DNA of 23,864 bases, from contig CAUYUJ010018473.1 of assembly GCA_963575745.1 (NCBI GenBank), forward strand, positions 180,054 to 203,917, read 5' to 3'. Under the pieces are notes generated by a model, which was not told the DNA's origin, did no database searches, and was given only the letters and a program-made list of their open reading frames with translations. The position numbers were made by a program, and so were the translations under genes. Of this stretch, positions 8,315 to 17,346 are shown in pieces (the first letter of the stretch is position 1; each line of letters opens with the position of its first letter). This DNA comes from Prorocentrum cordatum (lineage: Eukaryota; Sar; Dinophyceae; Prorocentrales; Prorocentraceae).

Positions 8315-8574
8315 GAGCTAGAGGAATTCCGGCGCGGGATGCAGCTAGTACCTCGTAAAGCTCTTCGGCATACCTCGTACAGCTCTTCGGCAACGATGAG
8401 CTAGAGGAATTCCGGCGCGGTATGCAGCTGGTACCTCGTAGAGCTCTTCGGCATCGATGAGCTATACCTCGTAGAGCTCTTCGGCATCGATGAGCTAGAG
8501 GAATTCCGGCGCGGGGTGCAGCTAGTTGGCCAAGCCGGCCCGGACGGACAATTTGACGATTTTGGGTCGGTTTT
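8315..8574 (+). repeat. Nested cluster of h copies ending in an H fragment
   Basis: Five partial or complete heads follow in one direction: a 5'-less h (to GCAGCTAGT), ACCTCGTAAAGCTC cut at CGGCAT, an h copy ending GCAGCTGGT, ACCTCG cut at GAGCTAT, and an H head continuing through GGACGGACAATTTGACG to TCGGTTTTT. Each new head follows a T. Short copies inserted in or joined to other copies explain the pattern. Confidence 0.6.
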
Positions 8575-8825
8575 TCTGAGAGCTATAGGGTTTTAGATTA
8601 GAAGCCGGACGGTGGTGGTGCCTGCCAGCAGCCCATCTCCGCCGTTCCAGAATCGCAGCAGCAACTTGTTTGTCCCGGCAGCCCGTCCGGGAGCGGTTCC
8701 GGCACGCGTCCACGCGCGCCTGCACGCGTGCAGGCACGCGTGGAAGCGTGCCTGGCAGCGCTTGAGAAGCGCTTCGGGAGAGCTTCCCAGAGCTCGCCAG
8801 GAAAGCATCCCAGAGTTGCCTCTAT
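8575..8825 (+). repeat. P element copy, 5' end missing
   Basis: It starts at CTGAGAGCTATAGGG, lacking TCCCGGAGAGCTCT. The palindrome is at about 8710-8743 (one mismatch). It is cut at CCTCTAT by the next P copy. Confidence 0.7.
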
Positions 8826-8933
8826 TCCTGGAGAGCTCTCTGAGAGCTATAGGGTTTTAAATTAGAAGCCAGACGGTGGTGGTGCCTGCCAGCAGCCCAT
8901 CTCCGCCGCTCCAGAATCGCCGCAGCAACTCGT
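8826..8933 (+). repeat. P element 5' fragment
   Basis: It starts TCCTGGAGAGCTCTC and is cut at GCAGCAACTCGT, just after T, by an ACCTCG head. Its 3' part was not found nearby. Confidence 0.6.
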
Positions 8934-9179
8934 ACCTCGTAGAGCTTTTCGTACCTCGTAGAGCTCTTCGTCATCGATGAGCTAGAGGACTTCCGGCGCG
9001 GGGTGGAGCTAGTTGGCCGACCCGACCAGAAAGGACAATGTGACAATTTTGTGTCGGTGTTGCTAAGATTTGAAAGATATTTAACAATCAATACCTCGTA
9101 GAGCCCTTCGTTATCGATAAGCTAGAGGAATTCCGGCGCGGGGTGGACCTAGTTGGTCGACCCGACCAGAACGGACAAT
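8934..9179 (+). repeat. Three successive H/h heads
   Basis: ACCTCGTAGAGCTTTTCGT (19 bp) is followed by an H head (8953-9092) up to TTAACAATCAAT, and by another (9093-9179) cut at ACGGACAA by TCCCGG. The last carries the hairpin TGGTCGACCCGACCA (9154-9168). The same order occurs at 11884-12132. Confidence 0.65.
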
Positions 9180-9417
9180 TCCCGGAGAGCTCTCTGAGGG
9201 CTATAGGGCTTTAGATAAGAAGCCGGACGGTGGTGGTGCCTGCCAGCAGCCCATCTCCGCCGCTCCAGAATCCCCGCAGCGACCTGTTTGTCCCGGCAGC
9301 GGGTCCGGGAGAGGTTCCGGCACGCGTCCACGCGTGCAGGCACGCGTGGAAGCGTGCCTGGCAGCGCTTGAGAAGCGCTTCCGGAGGGCTTCCCAGAGCT
9401 CGCCAGGGAAGCTTTGT
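9180..9417 (+). repeat. P element copy, 3' truncated
   Basis: It starts TCCCGGAGAGCTCTC, has the reduced core GTGCAGGCACGCGTGG, and is cut at GGGAAGCTTTGT by the next P copy. Its duplicate is 12133-12381. Confidence 0.7.
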
Positions 9418-9519
9418 TCCCGGAGAGCTCTCTGAGAGCTATAGGGTTTTAGATTACAAGCCGGACGGTGGTGGTGCCTGCCAGAAGCCCATCTTCGCCG
9501 GTCCAGAATCCCCGCAGCG

Positions 9520-11394
9520 ACTGGGCGCCAGCGGTAAACCGTCAACCTTGGTTACCGCCTGGAGACTCGTAGAGCTTCCTTGCCATATATCTCCATAGAA
9601 TTAGCAGAGAACGAATAGTTTTTCAGCCCGAGCGCTGATAGCAGACTGCTTGCAGGCGTCTAGATACATTTCATTAGCGCCCCAGACGATTGCCTTCCAA
9701 TTGCTGTGCTGAACAGCTGTAGCTCATCTGCAGCACGAGTAAAACCGAGAAAGCCAATACCATCTCCAAGAAACTGGCAGAGTACGAATAGTTGTTCAGC
9801 CCGAGCGCTGATAGCTGACTGAGTTCAGGTGCATGCATACTTCCAAATAGCGCGCCTGCTTCTTATATTCCGACTGCTGTGCCTGAGAGCTCTAAAGCTC
9901 ATTTGCAATTCGAGTTTAGTCAAGAAAAGCAATTCCATCACCAGGAAAACAGCAGAGTATGAATAGTTGTTCGGCTTCTGCGCTTGTAACAGACCCAAGC
10001 CCAGCGTCTAGATACTTCAGACTAGCGCGCCTGATGATTTCCTTCCGATATTTGTGGCAAAGAGCACTCAAGCTCATCTCAAGCTCGAGTTAAGTGAAGA
10101 AACTCACCATCATCTCGAACAAAATCTGTAGCGTCGCAGACCTAGCTCAAGTAGCAGACCGAGTTCAGACCTCCAGATGCTACAGGCGAACGCGCCTGAT
10201 GATTCTGGATCGATTACGTGGGCGCAACAGCTCTGTAGCCCCCCTACAGCTCGAGTTGAGTACAGAAACCCAACAGCACCTGTCAAGATGACTCGAAGAA
10301 TACGAACAGCTTCGTGGACCTAGGTCGAGTAGCAGACCGAGTTGAGACATCTAGATGCGACAGACGAACGCGCCAGATAATTCTGGATCGATTACGTGTG
10401 CGTACCAGCTCTGTAGCTCTCCTACAGCACGAGTAAAGTAGAGACAACTCACAGCAGCTGTCAACCAAATCGGTAGAATACAAATAGTTTCGCGGACCTA
10501 GCTCGAGTGGCAGACCGAGCTCAGGGTTCTCGATGCCTCAGGCGAACGCGCCTGATGATTCTGGATCGATGAAGTGTGCGCACCAGCTCTGTAGCTCCTA
10601 CAGCTCGAGTTACGTACAGAAAACTGACAGCATCTGTCATGAAAATTGCTAGAATACGAATAGTTCCGCGGACCTAGCTCGAGTGGAAGACCGAGCTCAG
10701 GGCTCTAGATGCTTCAGACGAGCGCGCCTGATGATTCTGAATCGATTATGTGCGCGTAGCAGCTCTGTAGCTCTCCTAGAGCTCGAGTTAAGTACAGAAA
10801 ACCGACAGCATCTGTCATGAAAATTTGTAGAATATGAATAGTTCCGCGGACCTAGCTCGAGTGGCAGACCGAGCTCAGAGCTCTAGATGCTTCAGACGAG
10901 CGCGCCTGATGATTCTGAATCGATTATGTGCGCGTAGCAGCTCTGTAGCTCTCCTAGAGCTCGAGTTAAGTACAGAAAACCGACAGCATCTGTCAAGAAA
11001 ATTGCTAGAATACGAATAGTTTTGCGGACCAAGCTCGAGTTGCAGACCAAGCTCAGACCTCTGGATGCTTCATGCGAACGCGCCTGATGATTCTGAATCG
11101 GTTTCTGTGCGTACCAGCTCTGTAGCTCTCCTACAGCTCGAGTTAAGTACAGAAAACCAAGAGCACCTGTCAAGATGACTCGAAACAGCCGAGATTGAGA
11201 CGGTGAGCGGGAATAAGATCGAATATCATGGGAAAATATTAGAGCACTAACGAATTGTTGAATTTCGAGAACATAATTTTCAACCGAGCAAAAGTCAGCA
11301 AAAAGTCCGTCGAGATTTTTCTTGCCAACTAGCTCTCAAGCGCCAGAATTACTCTTAAGCTTCCCGCAACTAGCTAAGGGAAGCTCTACGAGTT
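9520..11394 (-). mobile_element. S element 1 with nine satellite units (1875 bp)
   Basis: Termini on the + strand: ACTGGGCGCC at the left and CTACGAGTT at the right. ACTCGTAGAGCTTCC (9565-9579) and GGAAGCTCTACGAGT (11379-11393) are perfect 15 bp inverted repeats. Outside the left one lies the terminal hairpin, with arms CAGCGGTAA and TTACCGCCTG (weakened in this copy). Between them is a satellite array of ~178 bp units and an S-specific segment with GGGAATAAGATCGAATATC. There is no coding frame of note. It is non-autonomous by inference. Confidence 0.7.
9600..11195 (-). repeat. ~178 bp satellite array, nine units
   Basis: The motif GAATAG or a variant recurs at 9613, 9786, 9961, ~10120, 10304, 10482, 10658, 10836 and 11014, and the array closes at 11182. 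Spacing is 173-179. Each unit has CTGTAGCTCTCCTACAG-like dyads, CGAACGCGCCTGATGATTCT and AATCGATT. Units 10658-10835 and 10836-11013 are nearly identical, which points to a recent duplication of one unit. Confidence 0.85.
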
Positions 11395-11560
11395 ACTTGT
11401 TGCGGGTCCGGGAGAGGTTCCGGCACGCGTCCACGCGTGCCTGCACGCGCGCAGGCACGCGTGGAAGCGAGCCTGGCAGCACTTGAGAAGCGCTTCCGGG
11501 GAGCTTCCCAGAGCTCGCCAGGGAAGCTATGTGGAGTTGTCTGTATGCTCTCCGGGTTTT

Positions 11561-11883
11561 TCCCGGAGAGCTCTCTGAGAGCTATAGGGCTTTAGATTAG
11601 AAGCCGGACGGTGGTGGTGCCCGCCAGCAGCTCCTCCACGGCGCTCCACGTTCGCCGCAGCAACCTGTAAAACCCCGCAGCGCGTCGGGGGGCGCTTCCG
11701 GCACGCGCCCAGGCGCGCCTGCACGCGCGCAGGCACGCGTGGAAGCGTGCCTGGCAGAGCTTCAGAAGCGCTTCAGGAGAGCTTCCCAGAGCCCGCCAGG
11801 AAAGCTTTCCAGTGCGAGTGCCTCTTTGCTCTCCGGGTATTGGACGCTACCAAGTGGACGCTACGAAGTGCTCTCCGGGTTTT
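11561..11883 (+). repeat. P element copy with doubled tail
   Basis: It starts TCCCGGAGAGCTCTC. The inverted repeat CCCGGAGAGC at the start matches GCTCTCCGGG at 11828-11837. The tail TGGACGCTACCAAG is followed by a second, slightly changed copy, and by a stray GCTCTCCGGGTTTT (11870-11883), the likely end of an interrupted host copy. Confidence 0.7.
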
Positions 11884-12132
11884 ACCTCGTAGAGCTCTTC
11901 GTTATACCTCGTAGAGCTCTTCGGCAAGATGAGCTAAGAGGAATTCGGGCGCAGGGTGAAGCTAGTTGGCAGACCCGACCTCAAGAGACAATGTGACAAT
12001 TTTGGGTCGGTTTTGCTAAGATTTGAAAGATATTTAACAATTCATACCTCGTAGAGCTCTTCGTTATCGATGAGCTGGAGGAATTCCGGCGCGGGTTGGA
12101 GCTAGTTGGTCGACCCGACCAGAACGGACAAT
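11884..12132 (+). repeat. Three successive H/h heads, duplicate of 8934-9179
   Basis: Heads start at 11884, 11906 and 12046 with ACCTCGTAGAGCTC. The second runs to TTTAACAATTCAT and the third is cut at ACGGACAA by TCCCGG, as in the first block. TGGTCGACCCGACCA is at 12107-12121. Confidence 0.65.
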
Positions 12133-12381
12133 TCCCGGAGAGCTCTCTGAGAGCTATAAGGCTTTCGATTGGAAGCCGGACGGTGGTGGTGCCTGCCATC
12201 AGCCCATCTTCGCCGGTCCAGAATCTCGCAGCGACTTGTTTGTCCCGGCAGCGGGTCCAGGAAAGGTTCCGGCACGCGTCCACGCGTGCCTGCACGCGTG
12301 CAGGCACGCGTGGAAGCGTGCCTGGCAGCGCTTGAGAAGCGCTTCCGGAGAGCTTCCCAGAGCTCGCCAGGGAAGCTTTGT
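12133..12381 (+). repeat. P element copy with perfect 34 bp palindrome
   Basis: It starts TCCCGGAGAGCTCTC. Positions 12280-12313 are a perfect palindrome: CCACGCGTGCCTGCACG followed by its exact reverse complement. It contains the uninterrupted text CGCAGCGACTTGTTT that serves as the empty site for the S insertions. It is cut at AAGCTTTGT by the next P copy. Confidence 0.8.
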
Positions 12382-12483
12382 TCCCGGAGAGCTCTCTGAA
12401 AGCTATAGGGCTTTAGATTAGAAGCCAGACGGTGGTGGTGCCTGCCAGCAGCCCATCTTCGCCGGTCCTGAATCCCCGCAGCG

Positions 12484-14234
12484 ACTGGGCGCCGGCGGTA
12501 AACCGTCAACCTTGGTTACCGCCGGGAGACTCGTAGAGCTTCCTTGCCATATATCATCTCAAAAGAATTAGCAGAGAACGAATAGTTTTTCAGCCCGAGC
12601 GCTGATAGCAGACTGATTGCAGGCGTCTAGATACATTTCACTAGCGCCCCAGACGATTGCCTTCCAATTGCTGTGCTGAACAGCTGTAGCTCATCTGCAG
12701 CACGAGTAAAACCAAGAAAGCCAATACCATCTCCAAGAAACTAGCAGAGTACGAATAGTTGTTCAGCCCGAGCGCTGATAGCAGACTGAGTTCAGGTGCC
12801 TGCATACTTTCAAACAGCGCGCCTGATTCTTATCTTCCGATTGCTGTGCCTGAGAGCTCTAAAGCTCATCTGCAACTCGAGTTTAGTCAAGAAAAGCAAT
12901 TCCATCACCAGGAAAACAGCAGAGTATGAATAGTTGTTCGGCTTCTGCGCTCATAACAGACCCAAGCCAAGCGTCTAGATACTTCAGACTAGCGCGCCTG
13001 ATGCTTTCCTTCCGATTTTTGTGGCAAAGAGCTCTCAAGCTCATCTCAAGCTCGAGTTAAGTGAAGAAACTCACCCTCATCTCGAACAAAATCTGTAGCG
13101 TCGCAGACCTAGCTCAAGTAGCAGACCGAGTTCAGACCTCCAGATGCTACAGACGAACGCGCCTGATGATTCTGGATCGATTACGTGGGCGTAACAGCTC
13201 TGTAGCCCCCCTACAGCTCGAGTTGAGTACAGAAACCCAACAGCACCTGTCAAGATTACTCGAAGAGCACGAACAGCTTCGTGGACCTAGCTCGAGTAGC
13301 AGACCGAGTTGAGACATTGAGATGCGACAGACGAACGCGCCAGATAATATTGGATCGATTACGTGTGCGTACCAGCTCTGTAGCTCTCCTACTGCACGAG
13401 TTAAGTAGAGACAACTCACAGCAGCTGTCAACAAAATCGGTAGAATACAAATAGTTTCGCGGACCTAGCTCGAGTGGCAGACCGAGCTCAGGGTTCTAGA
13501 TGCTTCAGGCGAACGCGCCTGATGATTCTGGATCGATGAAGTGTGCGCACCAGCCCTGTAGCTCCTACAGCTCGAGCTAAGTACAGAAAACCGACAGCAT
13601 GTGTCATGAAAATTGCTAGAATACGAATAGCTTCGCGGACGTAGCTCGAGTGGCAGACCGAGCTCAGGGCTCTAGATGCTTCAGACGAGCGCGCCTGATG
13701 ACTCTGAATCGATTATGTGCGCGTAGCAGCTCTGTAGCTCTCCTAGAGCTCGAGTTAAGTACAGCAAACCGACAGCATCTGTCAAGAAAATTGCTAGAAT
13801 ACGAATAGTTTTGCGGACCTAGCTCGAGTTGCAGACCAAGCTCAGACCTCTGGATGCTTCATGCGAACGCGCCTGATGATTCTGAATCGGTTTCTGTGCG
13901 TACCAGCTCTGTAGCTCTCCTACAGCTCGAGTTAAGTACAGAAAACCAAGAGCACCTGTCAAGATGACTCGAAACAGCCGATTCCGCCCGAGTGCTTTTT
14001 GGCAGTAATAGGTACCCGATCGAGCTGAGATTGAGACGGTGAGCGGGAATAAGATCGAATATCATGGGACAAAATACTAGAGCACTAACGAATTGTTGAA
14101 TTTCGAGAACATAATTTTCAACCGAGCAAAAGTCAGCAAAAAGTCCGTCGAGATTTTTCTCGCCAACTAGCTCTCCAGCGCGCCGGAATTACTCTTAAGC
14201 TTCCAGCAACTAGCTAAGGGAAGCTCTACGAGTT
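12484..14234 (-). mobile_element. S element 2 with eight satellite units (1751 bp)
   Basis: It starts ACTGGGCGCC and ends CTACGAGTT. The terminal hairpin is perfect: CCGGCGGTAA 12492-12501 and TTACCGCCGG 12516-12525. The 15 bp inverted repeats are at 12529-12543 and 14219-14233. Compared with S1 it has one satellite unit fewer and an additional 47 bp (about 13986-14032, with GGCAGTAATAGGTACCCGAT), which is also present in the S copies at 6246 and 14901 and is therefore ancestral. Confidence 0.7.
12566..13985 (-). repeat. ~178 bp satellite array, eight units
   Basis: Unit starts lie near 12580, 12755, 12927, 13085, 13270, 13450, 13624 and 13803. Unit order and variant bases follow the first array closely (for example GTAGCCCCCCTACAGC and the CTCATCTGCAGCACGAG unit at the left end), so the two arrays are duplicates of each other and not independent amplifications. 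Confidence 0.85.
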
Positions 14235-14438
14235 ACTTGTTTATCCCGGCAGCGGGTCCGGGTAAGGTTCCGGCACGCGTCCACGCGTGCTTGCACGCGT
14301 GCAGGCACGCGCGGAAGCGTGCCTGGCAGCGCTTGAGAAGCGCTTCCCGAGAGTTTCCCAGAGCTCGCCAGGGAAGCTTTGTTGAATTGCTTGTATGCTG
14401 TCTGGGTTTTGGACGCTACCAAGTGGAGTTGCCTGTAA

Positions 14439-14699
14439 TCCCAGAGGGCTCTCTGAGAGCTATATATAGGGCTTTAGATTAGAAGCCGGACGGTGTGGTG
14501 CCTGCCTGCAGCCCATCTTCGCCGGTCCAGAATCCCCGCAGCGACCTGTTTATCCCGGCAGCGGGTCCGGGAGAGGTCCCGGCACGCGTCCACGCGTGCC
14601 TGCACGCGTGCAGGCACGCGTGGAAGCGAGCCTGGCAGCACTTGAGAAGCGCTTCCGGGGAGCTTCCCAGAGCTCACCAGGGAAGCTATGTGGAGTTGT
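14439..14699 (+). repeat. P element copy with perfect palindrome, cut by S element 3
   Basis: It starts TCCCAGAGGGCTCTC. The perfect 34 bp palindrome is at 14590-14623. It stops at GTGGAGTTGT, where S begins with AACTCG; elsewhere (11531) the P text continues GTGGAGTTGTCTGTATG. Confidence 0.75.
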
Positions 14700-16140
14700 A
14701 ACTCGTAGAGCTTCCCTGAGCTAGTTGCTGGAAGCTTAAGAGTAATTCGAACGCGCTGGAGAGCTAGTTGGCAAGAAAATCTCGACGGACCTTTTGCTGA
14801 CTTTTGGTCGGTTGAAAATGATGTTCTCGAAATTCAACAATTCGTTTGAGCTCTAGTATTTTTCCCCGTGATATTCGATCTTATTCCCGCTCGGCATTCG
14901 AATCTCAGCTCGATCGGGTACCTACTACTGCCGAAAAGCATCCTGGCGGGATTGGCCGTTTCGAGTCTTTTTGACACGCGTTGACGGTTTTCTGTACTTA
15001 ACTCGATATTTAGGAGAGCTACAGAGCTGGTAAGGACAGAAATCGATCCAGAATCATCATGCGCGTTCGTCTGTTGCACCCAGAGGTCTGAACTCGGTCT
15101 GCTACTCGAGCTAGGTCCGCGAAACTGTTCGTATTCTTCGAGTCATCTTGACATGTGCTGTCGGTTTTCTGTACTTAACTCGGGCCGTAGGTGGGCGAGA
15201 GACCTGGATCGCATTGAAATCGATTCAGAATCATCATGCGCGTGCGTCCGCTGCATCCAGAGGGCTCAACTCGGTCTGCTACTCGAGCCAGGTCCACGAA
15301 ATTATTTGTATTCTTCAGGTCATCTTGACAGGTGCTGTCGGTTTTCTGTACTTAACTCGAACTGTAGAAGAGCTACAGAGCTGGTACGCACACAAACCGA
15401 CTCAGAGTCATCAGGCGCGCTCGTGTGTTGCATCGAGAGGCCTGAACTCGGTCTGCCACTTGAGCTAGGTCCGCGAAACTATTCGTATTCTTCGAGTTCT
15501 CCTAACAGGCGCTGTCGGTGTTCTATACTTAACTCAAGCTGCGGCATAGCTACAGAGCTTGTACGCACACATAAGCGACCCAGAATCATCATGCGCGTTC
15601 GGTTGAAGCATCTAGAGCTCCCAACTCAGTCTGCTACTCGAGCTAGGTTCGCAAAACTATTCGTATTCGACCGATTTTTTGTTTCGATATACTTCTGAAT
15701 TTCCTCACTTAACTCGAGCTGAAGATGGGCTTGAGAGCTCTTTTGGCACAGGAATCAGAAGAAAATCATGAGGCGCGCTAGTCTGAAGTATATAGACGCT
15801 TGGCTCGGGTCTGTTATGAGCGCAGACACCAAACAACTAGTCATACTCTGTTTTTTTTTCTGGTGATGGAATTGATTTTCTGCACTGAACTCGAGGCGCA
15901 GATGAGCGTGAGAGTTCTTAGGCATTGCAATGGGAAGAGAATCATCATGCGCGCTATTTGAGAGTATCTTGACACCCGCGCTCAGTCTGCTATTAGCGCT
16001 AGGGCTGAATTCCGATTCGTAGTCTGCTCCTTTCTCGGAAATGGTATTGTTTTTTTTGGTTCTACCCGTGCTGCAGATGAGCTACAGAGCTGTTCACCAC
16101 AGCAATGGGAAGGGAATCATCAGGGGCAATAGTGAAATGG
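14700..16140 (+). mobile_element. S element 3, + orientation, 3' end missing
   Basis: It starts AACTCGTAGAGCTTCCC after a T and has the S head (GGCAAGAAAATCTCGACGG, GATCGGGTACCTACTACTGCC at about 14915) followed by about six and a half satellite units, spaced ~177 bp (landmarks at 15128, 15303, 15479, 15657, 15836 and 16013). It breaks off inside the last unit next to the P core at 16141, so the terminal hairpin is absent. Translated frames of the satellite exist but do not agree between units. Confidence 0.7.
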
Positions 16141-16281
16141 GCACGCGTCCAGGCGCGCCTGCACGCGTGCAGGCACGCGCGGAAGCGTACCTGGCAGAGC
16201 TTCAGGAGCGCTTCAGGAGAGCTTCCCAGAGCCCGCCAGGAAAGCTTTCCAGTGTGAGTGCCTCTTTGCTCTCCGGGCATT
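16141..16281 (+). repeat. P element, 5' truncated, continued after an H insertion
   Basis: It begins inside the core (GCACGCGTCCAGG) and runs to CTCTCCGGGCATT. The P text resumes at 16677 with CGACGCTACTAAGTG, so its 3' tail lies behind the H element. Confidence 0.65.
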
Positions 16282-16676
16282 ACCTCGTAGAGCTCTTCGT
16301 CGTCGATGAGCTAGAGGAATTCCGGCGCGGGGTGGAACTAGTTGGTCGATCCGACCAGAAGAGACAAAGTGGTGATTTCTGGTCCGTTTTGCTAATGTTT
16401 ACAAGGCATTTGACAATTCATTTTAAGAAAGCAAATTTTTTCGCCGAGCATTGGTATATAAGCTTTGTTCCCAGAGCAGCTCAGCTCTCTAGAGCCAGTT
16501 TTAGTATTAGTTCACTTCGGGGAACATGTTGACACCCAAAAAAGTCAATGTGATGTTTTTTTTCTAGAAATACTCCAAGAAGCTCCCTGCTTCGATCCTC
16601 AGCACTGTTGCGCGTGCAAGGAGCTTTACGAGGTCCCCGGCGGTGACTAGGTTGACGGTTCACTGCCGGCGCCAGT
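16282..16676 (+). mobile_element. H element, full-length copy (395 bp), precise insertion in P
   Basis: It starts ACCTCGTAGAGCTC and ends GCGCCAGT. The hairpin arms are GGCGGTGA and TCACTGCC (one G-T pair). The flanks GGGCATT and CGACGCTAC match the uninterrupted GGGTATTGGACGCTAC at about 11834, with two substitutions and no duplication. The internal text includes TTTGACAATTCATTTTAAG and GGTATATAAGC. Confidence 0.7.
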
Positions 16677-16705
16677 CGACGCTACTAAGTGTGTTTTCCG
16701 GGTTT

Positions 16706-16914
16706 AACCTCGTTGAGCTCTTCGTTATAGCTCACAGAGCTCTTCGGCAAGAAAAGCTACAAGGAATACCTCGTAGAGCTTTTCGGCATGGATGAGTTAG
16801 AGGAATAACTCGTAGAGCTTCCCTTAGCTAGTTGCTGGAAGCTTAAGAGTAATACCTCGTAGAGCTCTTCGGCATCGATGAGCTAGAAGAATTCCGGCGC
16901 GGGGTGCAGCTAGT
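16706..16914 (+). repeat. Five h or S heads in tandem, last one complete
   Basis: Heads begin ACCTCGTTGAGC, AGCTCACAGAGC, ACCTCGTAGAGC, AACTCGTAGAGCTTCCC (S type, to GAGTAAT) and ACCTCGTAGAGC. The last, 16854-16914, is a complete 61 bp h copy ending GCAGCTAGT. Each break follows a T. Confidence 0.6.
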
Positions 16915-16915
16915 T

Positions 16916-17211
16916 TCCCGGAGAGCTTTCTGAGAGCTATAGGGTTTTAGATTAGAAGCCGGACGGTGGTGGTTCCTGCCAGCAGCCCATCGTCGCCGCC
17001 CCAGCATCCCCGCAGCAGCTTGTAAAACCTCGCAGCGTGTCCGGGAGCGCTTCCGGCACGCGTCCACGCGTGCTTGCACGTGCAGGCACGCGTGGAAGCG
17101 TGCCTGGCAGAGCTTCAGAAGTGCTTCAGGAAAGCTCCCCAGAGCTTTCCAGGAAAGCTTTCCAGTTCTCGGAGTGCTTGTTTGCTCTCCGGGTTTTGGA
17201 CGCTACCAAGT
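16916..17211 (+). repeat. P element, complete copy (296 bp)
   Basis: It starts TCCCGGAGAGC and ends GGACGCTACCAAGT, with CCCGGAGAGC (16917) and GCTCTCCGGG (17184-17193) as a perfect 10 bp inverted pair. The 3' tail holds TTGG-ACGCTA-CCAA, a small hairpin. The palindrome has lost bases at its centre (GTGCTTGCACGTGCAGG). It is a good type copy for P. Confidence 0.75.
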
Positions 17212-17238
17212 GACTCACCCGGCCCGGGCGGACAATGT
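17212..17238 (+). repeat. Short H fragment
   Basis: It has the H-internal text CCGGCCCGGGCGGACAATGT, cut by the next head after T. Confidence 0.4.
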
Positions 17239-17346
17239 ACTTCGCAGAGCTCTTCGACATCGATGAGCTAGAGGAACTCCGGCGTGGAAAGAGCTCTACG
17301 AGGTTCCCGGCGGTGACCAGGTTGACGGTTCACCGCCGGCGCCAGT
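17239..17346 (+). mobile_element. Minimal H element with both termini (108 bp)
   Basis: The start ACTTCGCAGAGCTC is joined after only ~50 bp to the 3' terminal part: GAGCTCTACGAGG, a perfect hairpin (CCGGCGGTGA 17307-17316 and TCACCGCCGG 17330-17339) and GCGCCAGT. It is an internal-deletion derivative that keeps every terminal feature, so it may approach the smallest mobile form. Confidence 0.6.

Larger units (their letters stand above)
9418..11560 (+). repeat. P element copy interrupted by S element 1
   Basis: The P text runs 9418-9519 to CCCGCAGCG and resumes at 11395 with ACTTGTTGCGGG, then the core, and ends near CTCTCCGGGTTTT at 11560. An uninterrupted copy reads CGCAGCGACTTGTTT at about 12228, so S was inserted without deletion or long duplication. 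Confidence 0.75.
12382..14438 (+). repeat. P element copy interrupted by S element 2
   Basis: The left part (12382-12483) ends CCCGCAGCG and the right part (14235-14438) begins ACTTGTTTATCCCGG. This is the duplicate of 9418-11560 and keeps bases (TATCCCGGCAGC) that copy 1 has lost. It ends with GGACGCTACCAAGT and some extra bases before TCCCAG. Confidence 0.75.

Noticed and set aside
9600-11195. CRISPR-like array
   Set aside because: Units are ~178 bp contiguous tandem repeats with no unique spacers, in eukaryotic-type sequence.
9565-11393. Classical TIR cut-and-paste transposon for S
   Set aside because: The 15 bp inverted repeats are not at the extreme end on the left (hairpin and ACTGGGCGCC lie outside), and the empty site shows no duplication of the usual length. 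Kept only as an alternative.
16441-16470. TATA-like GGTATATAAGC as a promoter
   Set aside because: It is inside an H copy with no gene downstream; I see no second promoter element.
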